Shown here piece by piece: positions 18,537 through 26,987 of a stretch of 64,000 nucleotides of DNA (position 1 is its first letter; every line of letters starts with the position of its first letter). Under the pieces are notes generated by a model. That model ran no database searches. It saw only the letters and a program-made list of their open reading frames with translations, and was not told the origin of the DNA. Source of the stretch: Enterococcus thailandicus (GTDB lineage Bacteria > Bacillota > Bacilli > Lactobacillales > Enterococcaceae). The stretch covers positions 62,001-126,000 of the forward strand of contig NZ_JXLE01000007.1 of the NCBI RefSeq assembly GCF_001886265.1, given 5' to 3'. Both the position numbers and the translations under genes were made by a program.

Positions 18537-18668
18537 ATGAAAAATAAATATTTTAGTTGGGGGATATTAGTGTTAGTAGTCGTAGTCGCTGGTATTTTAG
18601 CTTTATTTAAAGCCGAAGAAGGTTGGCTTGGATTTTGGGATGGAATAATAGAATCTACTATAATCTGA
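18537..18668 (+). CDS. Small single-span membrane protein, 43 aa
   Basis: AAGGAGA (18521-18527) precedes ATG 18537. The product starts MKNKYFSWGILVLVVVVAGI and ends with KAEEGWLGFWDGIIESTII: one N-terminal membrane span and a short amphipathic acidic tail rich in Trp and Gly. The strong ribosome site supports translation. It could be a leaderless peptide, an immunity-like protein or a small regulator; nothing in the neighbourhood, which is all remnants, decides. Too short for standard gene callers. Confidence 0.5.
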   Translation: MKNKYFSWGILVLVVVVAGILALFKAEEGWLGFWDGIIESTII

Positions 18669-18859
18669 AAAATATTATGATAGGTTACGCTTACTTTAGA
18701 TTAATCCATAGAGTAGTAACAACGCTGCTATTACTCCAACTTTCATTTTTCAATCTCCTTTTCTGATTCTATTTCTCGGATCGCTTGCTTGATGATATCC
18801 ATAAGCTTCTGATATTCTAAAATTTGATCTTCTATTTTGGATCGCTCGGCAAGCATTTC

Positions 18860-19102
18860 TCAATAGCCAGCTGAAAGCTGGGTAGAATACCTTTTAATAA
18901 CACTTGCATGATTAGCTACATCAGCTACAGGCTCAACACCTACTCCCAATACTAAGTCGCCGCCCTGAATTTCTCCAACAAACCCCTCATGAGGATTTCC
19001 GCGAAGACCATTGTTGTCAATAACAGGAACATAATTTAGGAATTTAACCAGATTATTTTTGTTTGATATCCATAATAATTTATCAGCATATCTGCTTTCA
19101 CA
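18860..19102 (-). pseudogene. Remnant of a C39-type (Peptidase_C39_2-like) protein gene
   Basis: The minus frame, open between TAA upstream and TGA at 18860-18862, reads NYVPVIDNNGLRGNPHEGFV then GEIQGGDLVLGVGVEPVADV. The pattern Y-V-P-V followed by N-G-x-R-G-N-P-H-E-G-F-V-G is what I associate with extracellular C39_2 cysteine peptidase-like proteins of Firmicutes. No start codon, signal peptide or catalytic N-terminal half remains. Just downstream on the same strand are two tiny frames (18741-18854, 37 codons; and about 16 codons from 18746) that are too weak to call as genes. Confidence 0.4.
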
Positions 19103-19128
19103 TTATGACAAGTACGGTAAAGAAAAAA

Positions 19129-19569
19129 CTAAAAAAAAATCAAATCAACCCCGACTGCAAGAATAACCAATATATTTAAAACAGAAAGGAATACTCCTAA
19201 ATATAAAAAACTGTGATATATTTTCAATTTTAGCCTCTTTTTAAACTCCAAAGTTAAATATATCAAAATAAATGCTGCTAATGGAGTAAAGAAAGAAGCA
19301 ATTGCTACCAACAATAGAAAATAAAAATTTTGATTGTTTATGGCACCGTTCTCTTCCGGAGTAGATTGAAGTATCTCAACGGAATCATCTATAAAATAAC
19401 TAATTGGAACTTCATAGAATTTACTAATTATCTTTAAGTTTTCTGTATCTGGAATAGAGTAACCTCTTTCCCAATTAGAAATGGTTTGTCTCGAGACATT
19501 AATTTTGGTAGCTAGTCCTTCTTGCGTATAGCCGGCTGCTTTCCTTAAATTCCTCAGTTTTTCTTCCAT
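19129..19569 (-). CDS. XRE-family regulator with C-terminal membrane spans
   Basis: 146 residues from ATG 19569, which is preceded by GGAGGGC; the longer frame upstream adds nothing credible. Residues 1-60 are a helix-turn-helix of the XRE type (LRNLRKAAGYTQEGLATKIN, then VSRQTISNWERG). From about residue 85 two or three membrane spans follow. Membrane-tethered XRE regulators of this build often sit beside bacteriocin or stress genes in lactic acid bacteria. It is divergent from the secreted protein at 19697 across 127 bases, so it probably controls that gene and itself. Confidence 0.8.
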   Translation of the reverse strand: MEEKLRNLRKAAGYTQEGLATKINVSRQTISNWERGYSIPDTENLKIISKFYEVPISYFIDDSVEILQSTPEENGAINNQNFYFLLLVAIASFFTPLAAFILIYLTLEFKKRLKLKIYHSFLYLGVFLSVLNILVILAVGVDLIFF

Positions 19570-19696
19570 AAATTGCCCTCCAATATTAAATTTCAAAGGT
19601 TTGCAAAGTGATTTTGACAGATTATTTCCCGATATTACGCAATACTTATTGAATAATCCCAATTACTTTATAAAAAACGCATAAGGAGCGATACAG

Positions 19697-20176
19697 ATGA
19701 AAAAATCAATTTTTTTAAAAACGAGCATTGTTTTAACCACTATTTTAACACTAAGCACCAGCCTAACACCATTGACAACTTTCGCTGCAGAAAATCACAG
19801 CATAGACGAACAGACAGTACCAGCGTCAACCAGTTCAGATTTAAAAGAACAATTTGGTCTCACAGACAAGGAGTTGAATTCTATTGATAAAACACAAAAT
19901 TTTACACCAACCGCAGATCAATTAAAACAAATTGACAATTTATTAAACCGTAACCATAATGCCCGTATATTCGGACTTGATGATGTGTTAGAATTAATTG
20001 CAATTGTAGGAGTTGGTTATGCAGCTGGTCACTGGGCAGCAAGCGAGGCGCATAAACGCTTTGGCCTATCAGCTGCAAGCTATAAATCAAATAGATGGTG
20101 GTGGAGAGCAGGAATCGCTGCTGCTGCAGGAGTTCCAGCTGCGGTAGGATTCGATGATTATTTCTATGGAATCTAA
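19697..20176 (+). CDS. Sec-secreted protein with Gly/Ala-rich C-terminus, bacteriocin-like
   Basis: 159 residues. A classic signal peptide ends at about residue 30 (TTFA-AENHS). A polar helical middle (SDLKEQFGLTDKELNSID) is followed from about residue 95 by a hydrophobic, Gly/Ala-rich part: LELIAIVGVGYAAGHWAA, NRWWWRAGIAAAAG and a C-terminus DDYFYGI. There is no cysteine. The build, a long acidic pro-region then a membrane-active-looking C-terminus, is that of Sec-dependent precursor bacteriocins such as the EntV class, but I see no sequence I can match. A small membrane protein overlaps its 3' end. Function is inference. Confidence 0.65.
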   Translation: MKKSIFLKTSIVLTTILTLSTSLTPLTTFAAENHSIDEQTVPASTSSDLKEQFGLTDKELNSIDKTQNFTPTADQLKQIDNLLNRNHNARIFGLDDVLELIAIVGVGYAAGHWAASEAHKRFGLSAASYKSNRWWWRAGIAAAAGVPAAVGFDDYFYGI

Positions 20177-20336
20177 AAGAAATACGAAAGCAAGATTAAA
20201 ACGTCTTCAATATCTTTTCGTTATATTGATGATCGTAGCTTTAATTAGAGAAGTATACTTTTTAGCATTTAGCTTTGGGATTACATCAAGTATATTTTAT
20301 CTATTCCAAAAGAACTACAAAGAGAATAATACATAG
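20166..20336 (+). CDS. Small membrane protein, candidate immunity protein
   Basis: 56 residues from ATG 20166, overlapping the last 11 bases of the secreted-protein gene. A very basic start (ESKRNTKARLKRL) is followed by two hydrophobic segments, YLFVILMIVALI and VYFLAFSFGITSSIFYLF, and a polar tail. Overlap with the upstream gene implies translational coupling. Small basic two-span proteins directly after a secreted toxin are commonly immunity proteins. No family recognised. The degenerate IS1182-like element begins 34 bases after the stop. Confidence 0.6.
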   Translation: MESKRNTKARLKRLQYLFVILMIVALIREVYFLAFSFGITSSIFYLFQKNYKENNT

Positions 20337-20369
20337 ATCGAGTTATCTCGCTTCTACGTATAACAAAAA

Positions 20370-22165
20370 GAGCTTGGGACATAAGTCCTAACAAAAATCC
20401 AGATGCCAGTCAAACTGATTGGCATCTGGATTATTTGTATTAAAATAAAAACACCATTGCTAAAATAAAAGTGACTAAACAAATAAAAAAGCGAGGCGTT
20501 CTTATGTTTAAAGTTATATCACAAATCAAGTCGTTTCTCCTCTAGATTTTAGTTTTCAGTTAGAAAAAAATGATATTGCGTTCGCTATTGATGAGTTAAT
20601 TGAAAGTATTACTGAAGAACGTTTCATTCCTTTTCATCCTCAAATGGGGCCGTCTTCCTATCATCAAAAAATGATGATGAAGATGATTTTATGTGCCTAC
20701 ACACAATCCGTGTTTTCTGGTCGAAAGATTGAAGCATTGACGAAAGACAGTATTCGCATGATGCGGCTTACGAAAAGTTATCAGCCTAGTTATCGAACAA
20801 TTAATCGGTTCCGTGTGAATCCTTTGGTGAACACACTCCTTCGAGAGTACTTCGTTCAGTTCCGTAGCCAATTGGTCAAGGAACAACTGATTGATGAAAA
20901 AGTCATTTTTATCGATGGGACAAAGATTGAAGCCACTGCCGATAAATACACCTTTGTTTGGAGAAAATAAATTGATAACTTTGAGAAAAGGCTTACTGAA
21001 AAATCAGCTTTTCTTTATGATGAATTGGTAAAAAATCAAGTTATTCCTGAAATTGAGCGCGAGTCCACAAAGGAATTCAACTGATTAAGTCAGATTGAGG
21101 AACACCTTACTCCTGTTGTCGATAAATTGACAGAAAAAATCGAACAAGAAGATGGCGTGACTCGAAAACAGTTGCGTTCGGAACGAAAAATCCCCCAAAA
21201 AATCAGAAAACTATTTCATGATTTCAAAGAAAACTTGCCTATCAAAGACATAGACAAATTCTAGGAAACCGAAATAGTTATTCTAGAACTGACCTAGATG
21301 CTACGTTTATGCGCATGAAGGAGGATCACATGAAAAATGGTCAGTTGAAAGCTGGCTACAATCTTCAAATTGCCACAAACAGTCAGTATATTTTAGGCTA
21401 TGAGCTTTTCTCAAATCCAACAGATACACGAACACTGCGTCCTTTTTTAACTACTTTAAAAGAGCGTTTCTTTGAACTACCAACCTACATTGTCGCAGAT
21501 GCCGGTTACGGAGGAGAAGAAAACTATCAAGCCATTTTAGAAGCCCATGAGCGGACACCACTCATTACCTATTTGATGTATCATAAAGAACAAAAGAAAA
21601 AATTCAAACAAAATCCATTTCTTCCTGCAAACTGGTCGTATCAAGAATTAGATGATACGTTTCTTTGTCCTAATGGATGAAAAAGGAAGTTTCGCAATTA
21701 CTCTATTCGTACAGATAAAGATGACTTTAAACGATAGTTAAAACAGTATGAATGTGAAGACTGTTCGAATTGTCTTCTTCAAAGCCAGTGTAAAAAGCAA
21801 AGAGTGACAAAAATCGTAAGATTAAAAAGAACATGAACTGGGAATATTTTAAAGCAAAGATTCAACAGCTACTTTCAGAAGAAAAAACTGGTAAAATCTA
21901 TCGTCAACGAAAAATTGACGTTGAACCAGCTTTCGGACATTTGAAGGCTTGTTTAGGTTTTACTCGGTTCTCTGTTCGAGGAAAACAGCAGACAAACAAT
22001 GAGATTGGCTTTGCGTTAATGGCAGTAAATTTAAGAAAATATAGATTGAACATGCCCACAATCAAGGAAGATTCTTCCAATAATTTCAAAAACAGACGGC
22101 TGAAAATCCTTTTTACGATTTTCGGTCGTCTGTTTGATGGTTCTTAGGACTTATGTCCCAAGCTC
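20370..22165 (+). mobile_element. IS1182-family-like insertion sequence, degenerate inside, ends intact
   Basis: Perfect 22-bp terminal inverted repeats: the left end starts GAGCTTGGGACATAAGTCC at 20370 and its complement ends at 22165, giving 1796 bp, a normal length for IS1182 elements. A hairpin just inside the left end (ATCCAGATGCCA/TGGCATCTGGAT, about 20396-20432) would block read-in transcription. I see no convincing target duplication in the flanks. The transposase gene is destroyed, but the ends could still be moved by a related transposase elsewhere. Confidence 0.85.
20504..22147 (+). pseudogene. Degenerate IS1182-type DDE transposase
   Basis: Pieces in order: LDFSFQLEKNDIAFAIDELI, the DUF772-like FIPFHPQMGPSSYHQKMMMK, VIFIDGTKIEATADKYTF, AGYNLQIATNSQYILGYELF, FFELPTYIVADAGYGGEENY and the C-terminal VEPAFGHLKACLGFTRFSVR. 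Together they match the IS1182 transposase layout with the three acidic regions. The frame is broken by a shift near the start, by in-frame stops at about 20968 and 21082, and by further stops around 21262-21320, 21678 and 21736. Not functional. Confidence 0.85.
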
Positions 22166-22269
22166 AACGTGTTTTTGATTTTGGTAGGCCATTTACTGGT
22201 TTTGTCCCAGGCCCCGATTCATTTTTATCGTTAATTGGTTAAGATTTTTATATTAACCAATGTTTTTGT

Positions 22270-22725
22270 TTATTGATTGTCGTTAAACACTTGAGTCAAT
22301 GTTTGATAAATTTGTGCCACATCAGTTGGCGTACCACGTAATTCATAATCAGCTAAGAAAGGAAAACCAAATTGTTGCGCATATTGTTTAGCAGTTAAGC
22401 AATACTGGTTGTTGAAATTTTTATTGCCACTACCAACAACACCTAAACAAAATTGATAATTATTTTGAAAATCCAGATATTCACGCATGGTTTCAGTCAG
22501 AATTTCAGTATCACCATTATCAATTCCGTTGCCACCTTCCAAATAAGTCGGAACAAATGTGAAGAAGGGTTCAGTTTCTTGTTCAAAATCACTATTTTCA
22601 TGGATTTCTTTTAGCGTGATTTCAGGTAAAGTGTTATCTGCTTGATGCTGTTCTTGGGCGTATTCCATCAGATGATGAGCAAAAGCACGCGTGTTACCAG
22701 AGATTGATATATATAAAATGTTCAT
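22270..22725 (-). CDS. nrdI: NrdI-type flavodoxin
   Basis: 151 residues. The N-terminal FMN loop YISISGNTRAFAHHL replaces the usual flavodoxin P-loop with S-G-N-T-R as in NrdI. VPTYLEGGNGIDNGDTEI and VVGSGNKNFNNQYC are the other two cofactor loops. NrdI supplies oxidant for assembling the dimanganese-tyrosyl radical of class Ib ribonucleotide reductase. It stands alone here, without nrdE, nrdF or nrdH. ATG 22725 follows AGGAGGAACTC. Confidence 0.85.
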   Translation of the reverse strand: MNILYISISGNTRAFAHHLMEYAQEQHQADNTLPEITLKEIHENSDFEQETEPFFTFVPTYLEGGNGIDNGDTEILTETMREYLDFQNNYQFCLGVVGSGNKNFNNQYCLTAKQYAQQFGFPFLADYELRGTPTDVAQIYQTLTQVFNDNQ

Positions 22726-22933
22726 TTGAGTTCCTCCTATTCGTCTGTTTAGTATAGCATGTTTTTAAGGAAACGACAGAAGGAAAAAGGCGAATGTTTA
22801 TATGGTGTTTTGTGAATAATTAGAAAAAAATGTATAAAATAATAATTTTGTGAGAGTTTTAGTGAAAAGGGTAAAAGCAACAGTGGTTTGTTATAATTTG
22901 ATAAAAGCGGTTTTTTATTTGGAGGATACTTGC

Positions 22934-24361
22934 ATGAATGAGATAGAGCGACAGAAAAAAGGGATTGGGCTAATTCCACTAGCAGCCATGGTCATTGGTT
23001 CAGCTATTGGAGGTGGCGTTTTCGGTATCATGACAGACATCTCTGGTTCAGCAGGAGGTGCAGCGCTCTTTAGTTGGTTACTTGTCGGCTCGGCAATGTT
23101 GATGTTATCTTTGTCTATTAACAATTTAAACAAAAAACGTCCGGATTTAGAGGGCGGAATCTTTAGTTATGCTGAAGCGGGATTTGGTCGATTTGCAGGA
23201 TTTATCAGTGGTTGGGGCTATTGGCTGACTTGTTGGTTAGGAAATGTTGCTTTTGCAACGTTGCTGATGAGTGCATTGGGGTATTTTTTCCCAGTGTTTG
23301 CTGGTGGTCAAAATATTCCTTCTGTGATAATGAGTACTCTTTTACTTTGGGGATATGCTTGGTTAGTCAATCGCGGAGTAGAAAATGCAAGTATTGTGAA
23401 TGCAATCGTGACGATTTGTAAATTAGTACCACTCTTTTTATTCATTGTGGTAGCAATCAGCACATTCTCGATTCAACAATTTATTGCAAACTTTTCAAGT
23501 GATATTATTTTAACAGCCAATGGACAAGTTGTTCCATTTTCGAGTCAAATTTTAAGTTGTATTATGGTGATGCTCTGGGTATTTGTTGGAATTGAAGGCG
23601 CATCAGTTGTTGGTTCGCGTGCAAAGAAAAAATCAGATGTTGGAAAAGCAACGATTTTAGGGATTCTTGGCTTGATTTTGATTTACGTGTTAGTTTCTAT
23701 GCTTCCGTATGGAACGATGCCAATGAAAGAACTTCAATCGATTCAGACACAACCGGCTATGGGGTATGTATTTGAAAAAATGGTTGGTAAATGGGGCGCA
23801 GTAGTAATTAACGGAGGTTTGATTATTTCGTTATTTGGTGTGTGGCTTTCATGGACGATTTTACCAGTAGAAACGATGCGCAATATGGCACAAGATGGTT
23901 TGTTACCAAAAAGTTGGAGTAAGGTGAATGCACAAGGCGCACCAACTTTCGCGATTATTTTAACAACGTTGTGTACAAATGTGTTCTTGTTATCACTTTT
24001 ATTTACAGACAGTGCGTATAACTTTGCGTATACTTTGGGAACGGCAGCGATTTTCTTTACGTGGTTATTTCTCGGATTGTATCAAATGAAATTATCCTAT
24101 CAACGTCGTGAATGGGGACAGTTTTTGATTGGCCTGTTAGCCAGTGCCTTCCAAGTTTGGGCAATGTTTGTGGTTGCCTTTAACGAAGTAATGCTTGTCT
24201 TGGTTCTTTTCTTGCCAGGTATTTACTTCTATCTGCAAGCTAGAAAAGAGCAGGAACAGCCAGTCGATCATGTGAAAATCGATCGCTTCTTATTGATTTT
24301 GGTCACTTTAGTAGGAGTCGTAGCTTTAATCCTATTTGGAACAGGAAAACTGCATGTGTAG
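22934..24361 (+). CDS. Basic amino acid/polyamine antiporter of the APC family (ArcD/LysI-like)
   Basis: 475 residues with 12-13 predicted membrane spans. GLIPLAAMVIGSAIGGGVFG is the APA-type first span and YWLTCWLGNVAFATLLMSAL is typical of the ArcD/ArgP basic amino acid antiporters, which swap arginine for ornithine or lysine for cadaverine. ATG 22934 follows TTGGAGGATACTTGC; an upstream in-frame start has no ribosome site. There are no arginine deiminase genes beside it, so it is an extra paralogue or serves a pathway encoded elsewhere. A strong terminator follows. Confidence 0.82.
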   Translation: MNEIERQKKGIGLIPLAAMVIGSAIGGGVFGIMTDISGSAGGAALFSWLLVGSAMLMLSLSINNLNKKRPDLEGGIFSYAEAGFGRFAGFISGWGYWLTCWLGNVAFATLLMSALGYFFPVFAGGQNIPSVIMSTLLLWGYAWLVNRGVENASIVNAIVTICKLVPLFLFIVVAISTFSIQQFIANFSSDIILTANGQVVPFSSQILSCIMVMLWVFVGIEGASVVGSRAKKKSDVGKATILGILGLILIYVLVSMLPYGTMPMKELQSIQTQPAMGYVFEKMVGKWGAVVINGGLIISLFGVWLSWTILPVETMRNMAQDGLLPKSWSKVNAQGAPTFAIILTTLCTNVFLLSLLFTDSAYNFAYTLGTAAIFFTWLFLGLYQMKLSYQRREWGQFLIGLLASAFQVWAMFVVAFNEVMLVLVLFLPGIYFYLQARKEQEQPVDHVKIDRFLLILVTLVGVVALILFGTGKLHV

Positions 24362-24403
24362 TTGATTGCAAGTTCTTTAAAGTAAATAAAATAGTTATTA
24401 GTA

Positions 24404-24454
24404 AAAAAGATAGCTTTAATTTCCAAACCTTCGGAAATTGAAGCTATCTTTTTA
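24404..24454 (+). terminator. Rho-independent terminator
   Basis: AAAAAGATAGCTTTAATTTCC pairs almost perfectly with the complementary stretch ending GCTATCTTTTT, with a short loop AAACCTTC, after the antiporter gene. Confidence 0.85.
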
Positions 24455-24527
24455 TGTATATCAAGGTTCCTATTTATAATAAATTGGCACCAACGGCCTA
24501 TCAAGGTCAACTAGAAGGAACAATGGT

Positions 24528-25244
24528 TCATTTTTGTGCTTGATAAAATAAGCCACTAATTTTATAGCCAAGCTTTTTGTACATTTCTTTTGGCGTATCG
24601 GAATAGTCAGCAACAATAACGATAGTCGTATCTTGATAAAAATTCGCTACATATTGTTGTAATGATTTAGCAACTGTTTGATTTCTAAAGTCTGGCGCAG
24701 TATAAATATCATAAATTTCAATATTTGTTGGATGCTTAATGACCGTCGCAAAGCCAATCACCGCTTGATTTGTTGAAGCAATAAATAGATCTAAGATGTC
24801 CTCTTTAAATAAAGTTAGGAGAAAGTGTTGATTGATTTTTGCAAATTCTTCACCGTAGATAAGGTCTTGCGTAAATTTGCTATTTAAAAATTCAGTGAGT
24901 GTAGCTGTATGTACCTTTGAAATCTCAAATTTGGGGAAGCTTGTTGAGGCTAACTGATTACTTGGAATAGTAAAAATCAACATTTTTTCTGTAGAGAATC
25001 CTTGCGTCTCTAAATGAGCTAAAAAAGAATCAGAAGGGGTGAAGTTAAATTTAAACATAGGTGCATCGTTCATCCAGTTTTCCATAAAGTTCTCTTCAAT
25101 AGCAGCTAATTCATCAATAGAAGGTTCTTTTTTTAACCAAATAAAATTCTGGTCATATAGGTAATTGGAATACGCACTAAAATGTTTCTGAAATAAGTCT
25201 GTTTCATAAGAAATCTTAGATCCAGTAAAAAATTGTTTATTCAT
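24528..25244 (-). CDS. GNAT-family N-acetyltransferase
   Basis: 238 residues from ATG 25244, which has AAGGAGAG nine bases upstream; the longer frame to 25328 lacks a ribosome site at its start. The C-terminal 100 residues form a GNAT domain: FIASTNQAVIGFATVI, the strand IEIYDIYTAPDFRNQTVAKS with a degenerate acetyl-CoA loop, and TPKEMYKKLGYKISGLFY. The N-terminal half lacks the motif and may be a degenerate second domain. Substrate unknown. Convergent with the antiporter. Confidence 0.75.
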   Translation of the reverse strand: MNKQFFTGSKISYETDLFQKHFSAYSNYLYDQNFIWLKKEPSIDELAAIEENFMENWMNDAPMFKFNFTPSDSFLAHLETQGFSTEKMLIFTIPSNQLASTSFPKFEISKVHTATLTEFLNSKFTQDLIYGEEFAKINQHFLLTLFKEDILDLFIASTNQAVIGFATVIKHPTNIEIYDIYTAPDFRNQTVAKSLQQYVANFYQDTTIVIVADYSDTPKEMYKKLGYKISGLFYQAQK

Positions 25245-25418
25245 AAGCTGGTGCTCTCCTTTTAGTTGATAATATTTTTTTAATAGTTGTTCTGTTTTCT
25301 TTTTAAAAAAGCCGATTTGCTCGTACATCTATTAACAGCGTAATCCAAATCAGTGAAAATGACAGCTATTTTTTGACGTAACATACGCAAATCGACCCAA
25401 TTCATTTTTCATTCTTGT

Positions 25419-25739
25419 TTAATGGCCACTTGTCATTTTGATACCAACGATGCTAATCAACAAAAGCCCGACAAAAAGCCAAGTTGCTGTATTCAGTTTG
25501 TCATGGAATAAGACAACTCCAATGATAACGGAACCTAGGGCACCAATCCCTGTCCAGATAGGGTAAGATAAACTCATTGGTAAGTGTTTGATCGCTTTTG
25601 ATAAAAAATAGAAACTGGCAATCATACCAATAATCGTATAAATCGAATAATTAACTTTTGAAAAGCCATCACTCCATTTCATCATTGTTGACCAAAATAC
25701 TTCTAGAACTCCTGCTACAATTAATTCTAACCATGCCAT
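25419..25739 (-). CDS. SMR-family transporter, SugE/Gdx type (guanidinium exporter)
   Basis: 106 residues with four membrane spans. The conserved glutamate is in GVLEVFWSTMMKWSDGFS, and YPIWTGIGALGSVIIGV is the Gdx-subtype signature, unlike EmrE. Gdx proteins export guanidinium in exchange for protons as an antiparallel homodimer. ATG 25739 lies nine bases after AAAGGAG; the in-frame TTG at 25745 is too close to it. The structured leader upstream fits control by a guanidine riboswitch, which is the usual arrangement for this subtype. Confidence 0.85.
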   Translation of the reverse strand: MAWLELIVAGVLEVFWSTMMKWSDGFSKVNYSIYTIIGMIASFYFLSKAIKHLPMSLSYPIWTGIGALGSVIIGVVLFHDKLNTATWLFVGLLLISIVGIKMTSGH

Positions 25740-25771
25740 AGCCAAATGCTCCTTTCTAAAATTTTGAACAC

Positions 25772-25863
25772 AAAAAAGAGGAGAACCATTCCTTCAAAGA
25801 CCTAACGGAATGATTATCCTCATATGCTACCCGGTGGCAGCTTTGTATTCGATTAATAGAGTC
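25772..25863 (-). promoter_or_regulatory. Structured leader with terminator upstream of the Gdx gene, candidate guanidine riboswitch
   Basis: On the minus strand a -10 TATACT (complement near 25870) precedes about 90 bases. First comes hairpin GCTGCC-ACCG-GGTAGC (25841-25826), then a long terminator: GAGGATAATCATTCC pairs with GGAATGGTTCTCCTC, followed by six Ts. The loop ACCG of hairpin one can pair with AGGT in the terminator loop, a loop-loop contact. I do not see the ykkC (class I), mini-ykkC (II) or class III consensus. Two hairpins, the second a terminator, with a kissing contact resembles the class IV arrangement as I recall it. Class assignment is uncertain. Confidence 0.5.
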
Positions 25864-26022
25864 AGTATAGCACATTTTAAATAGGTTGGCATTTCTAAAG
25901 ATAAAAAAACACTATCCAACAAAATTGTAAGAGGAATAGTTGCTCTTAAAATGGTTTTGTTTCTTGCGAATTAGTATACTAAAGAAATGTTATTAAATAA
26001 TGAAAAAGTTGAGGGTTTAAGA

Positions 26023-26811
26023 GTGAATTTTAAAGGAATAAATAGTTTTCAATTAAAGTGGTTAGCGATTGCTTTTATGGTTGTGGATCATGTGAATAGT
26101 TATTTTGGGTCACAGCTAGGTTTTCCTTCATGGGTAGCATGGTTAGGGAGATTTGTTGCACCTTTATTTGTTTTTTTATTAGTAGAAGGATTTAGACACA
26201 CGCGAAGTCGAGCAAAATATGCAAAGCGTTTGGGGTTGGCTGCATTCGTTACGGCAATCGGTAATGTGGTTTACCAGTTGCTGACGGGAGCCTATATCAA
26301 TCCTTTGACACATCAACCTGATTACTTTTTATTTTTAGGCCCGCACAATATTTTTCTTACGCTATTTCTTTTATTTTGTATGATGTGGGTGCTAGCTACG
26401 ATGAAACAAAGTAGTGTGGGACAAAAAATTATGTTGATCCTGACATTTTTGATTTTATTGGTGCTTACAGCAGCATCAGAAGGAGGCATCTATCTGATTC
26501 CAATGATGTTGCTGATGTTTGTTTTCAAAGAAGAGGGACAAAGAAACAAATTGTTAATTGGGATTTTTGTTTATACCATGATTTTACTTGCCCTAGCTAT
26601 TTCTAGTTACATGCAGACGCCAGTGAATCAAAGTTTGTATGATTATTTAACTTTTGATAACGAGTTTATGATGGTGACAGTTATTCCATTAATTGCATTA
26701 TACAATGGTCAATTAGGTGGGACTAATAGCAAGTGGAACAAATATTTCTTCTATCTTTTTTATCCTATTCACCTCTGGATCATTTATGTTATCTTCTATT
26801 TTGTACGTTAA
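26023..26811 (+). CDS. TraX-family membrane protein
   Basis: 262 residues from GTG 26023, which follows GTTGAGGG; a strong -10 (TATACT at 25974-25979) would put the RNA start at the upstream ATG 25987, so GTG is preferred. Seven to eight membrane spans. LKWLAIAFMVVDHVNSYF near the start and WLGRFVAPLFVFLLVEGF are TraX signatures; TraX of F plasmid N-acetylates pilin, but chromosomal members in Firmicutes have no assigned substrate. C-terminus FFYLFYPIHLWIIYVIFY is typical. Single gene with terminator. Confidence 0.8.
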   Translation: MNFKGINSFQLKWLAIAFMVVDHVNSYFGSQLGFPSWVAWLGRFVAPLFVFLLVEGFRHTRSRAKYAKRLGLAAFVTAIGNVVYQLLTGAYINPLTHQPDYFLFLGPHNIFLTLFLLFCMMWVLATMKQSSVGQKIMLILTFLILLVLTAASEGGIYLIPMMLLMFVFKEEGQRNKLLIGIFVYTMILLALAISSYMQTPVNQSLYDYLTFDNEFMMVTVIPLIALYNGQLGGTNSKWNKYFFYLFYPIHLWIIYVIFYFVR

Positions 26812-26822
26812 CGCTGTCGTAA

Positions 26823-26866
26823 AAAATACTGTAATCGCTGGATGACTGATTACAGTGTTTTTTTAT
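26823..26866 (+). terminator. Rho-independent terminator
   Basis: AATACTGTAATC (26825-26836) pairs with GATTACAGTGTTT (26848 onward) and is followed by a T-run, after the TraX-like gene. Confidence 0.85.
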
Positions 26867-26987
26867 TTTGTCGATTAATTGACAGAATTTTCGCACATTG
26901 ATGTCTTTTCATTCGATTTCAACTATATTTTCATTCAAATTTGTTTTATAATTAAAAAATATCTTGTCATTTGGGGGAGGAAAACAA

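Noticed and set aside
22749-22979. Minus-strand frame of 76 codons before nrdI
   Set aside because: Covers the promoter and start of the antiporter gene on the other strand and has low-complexity content.
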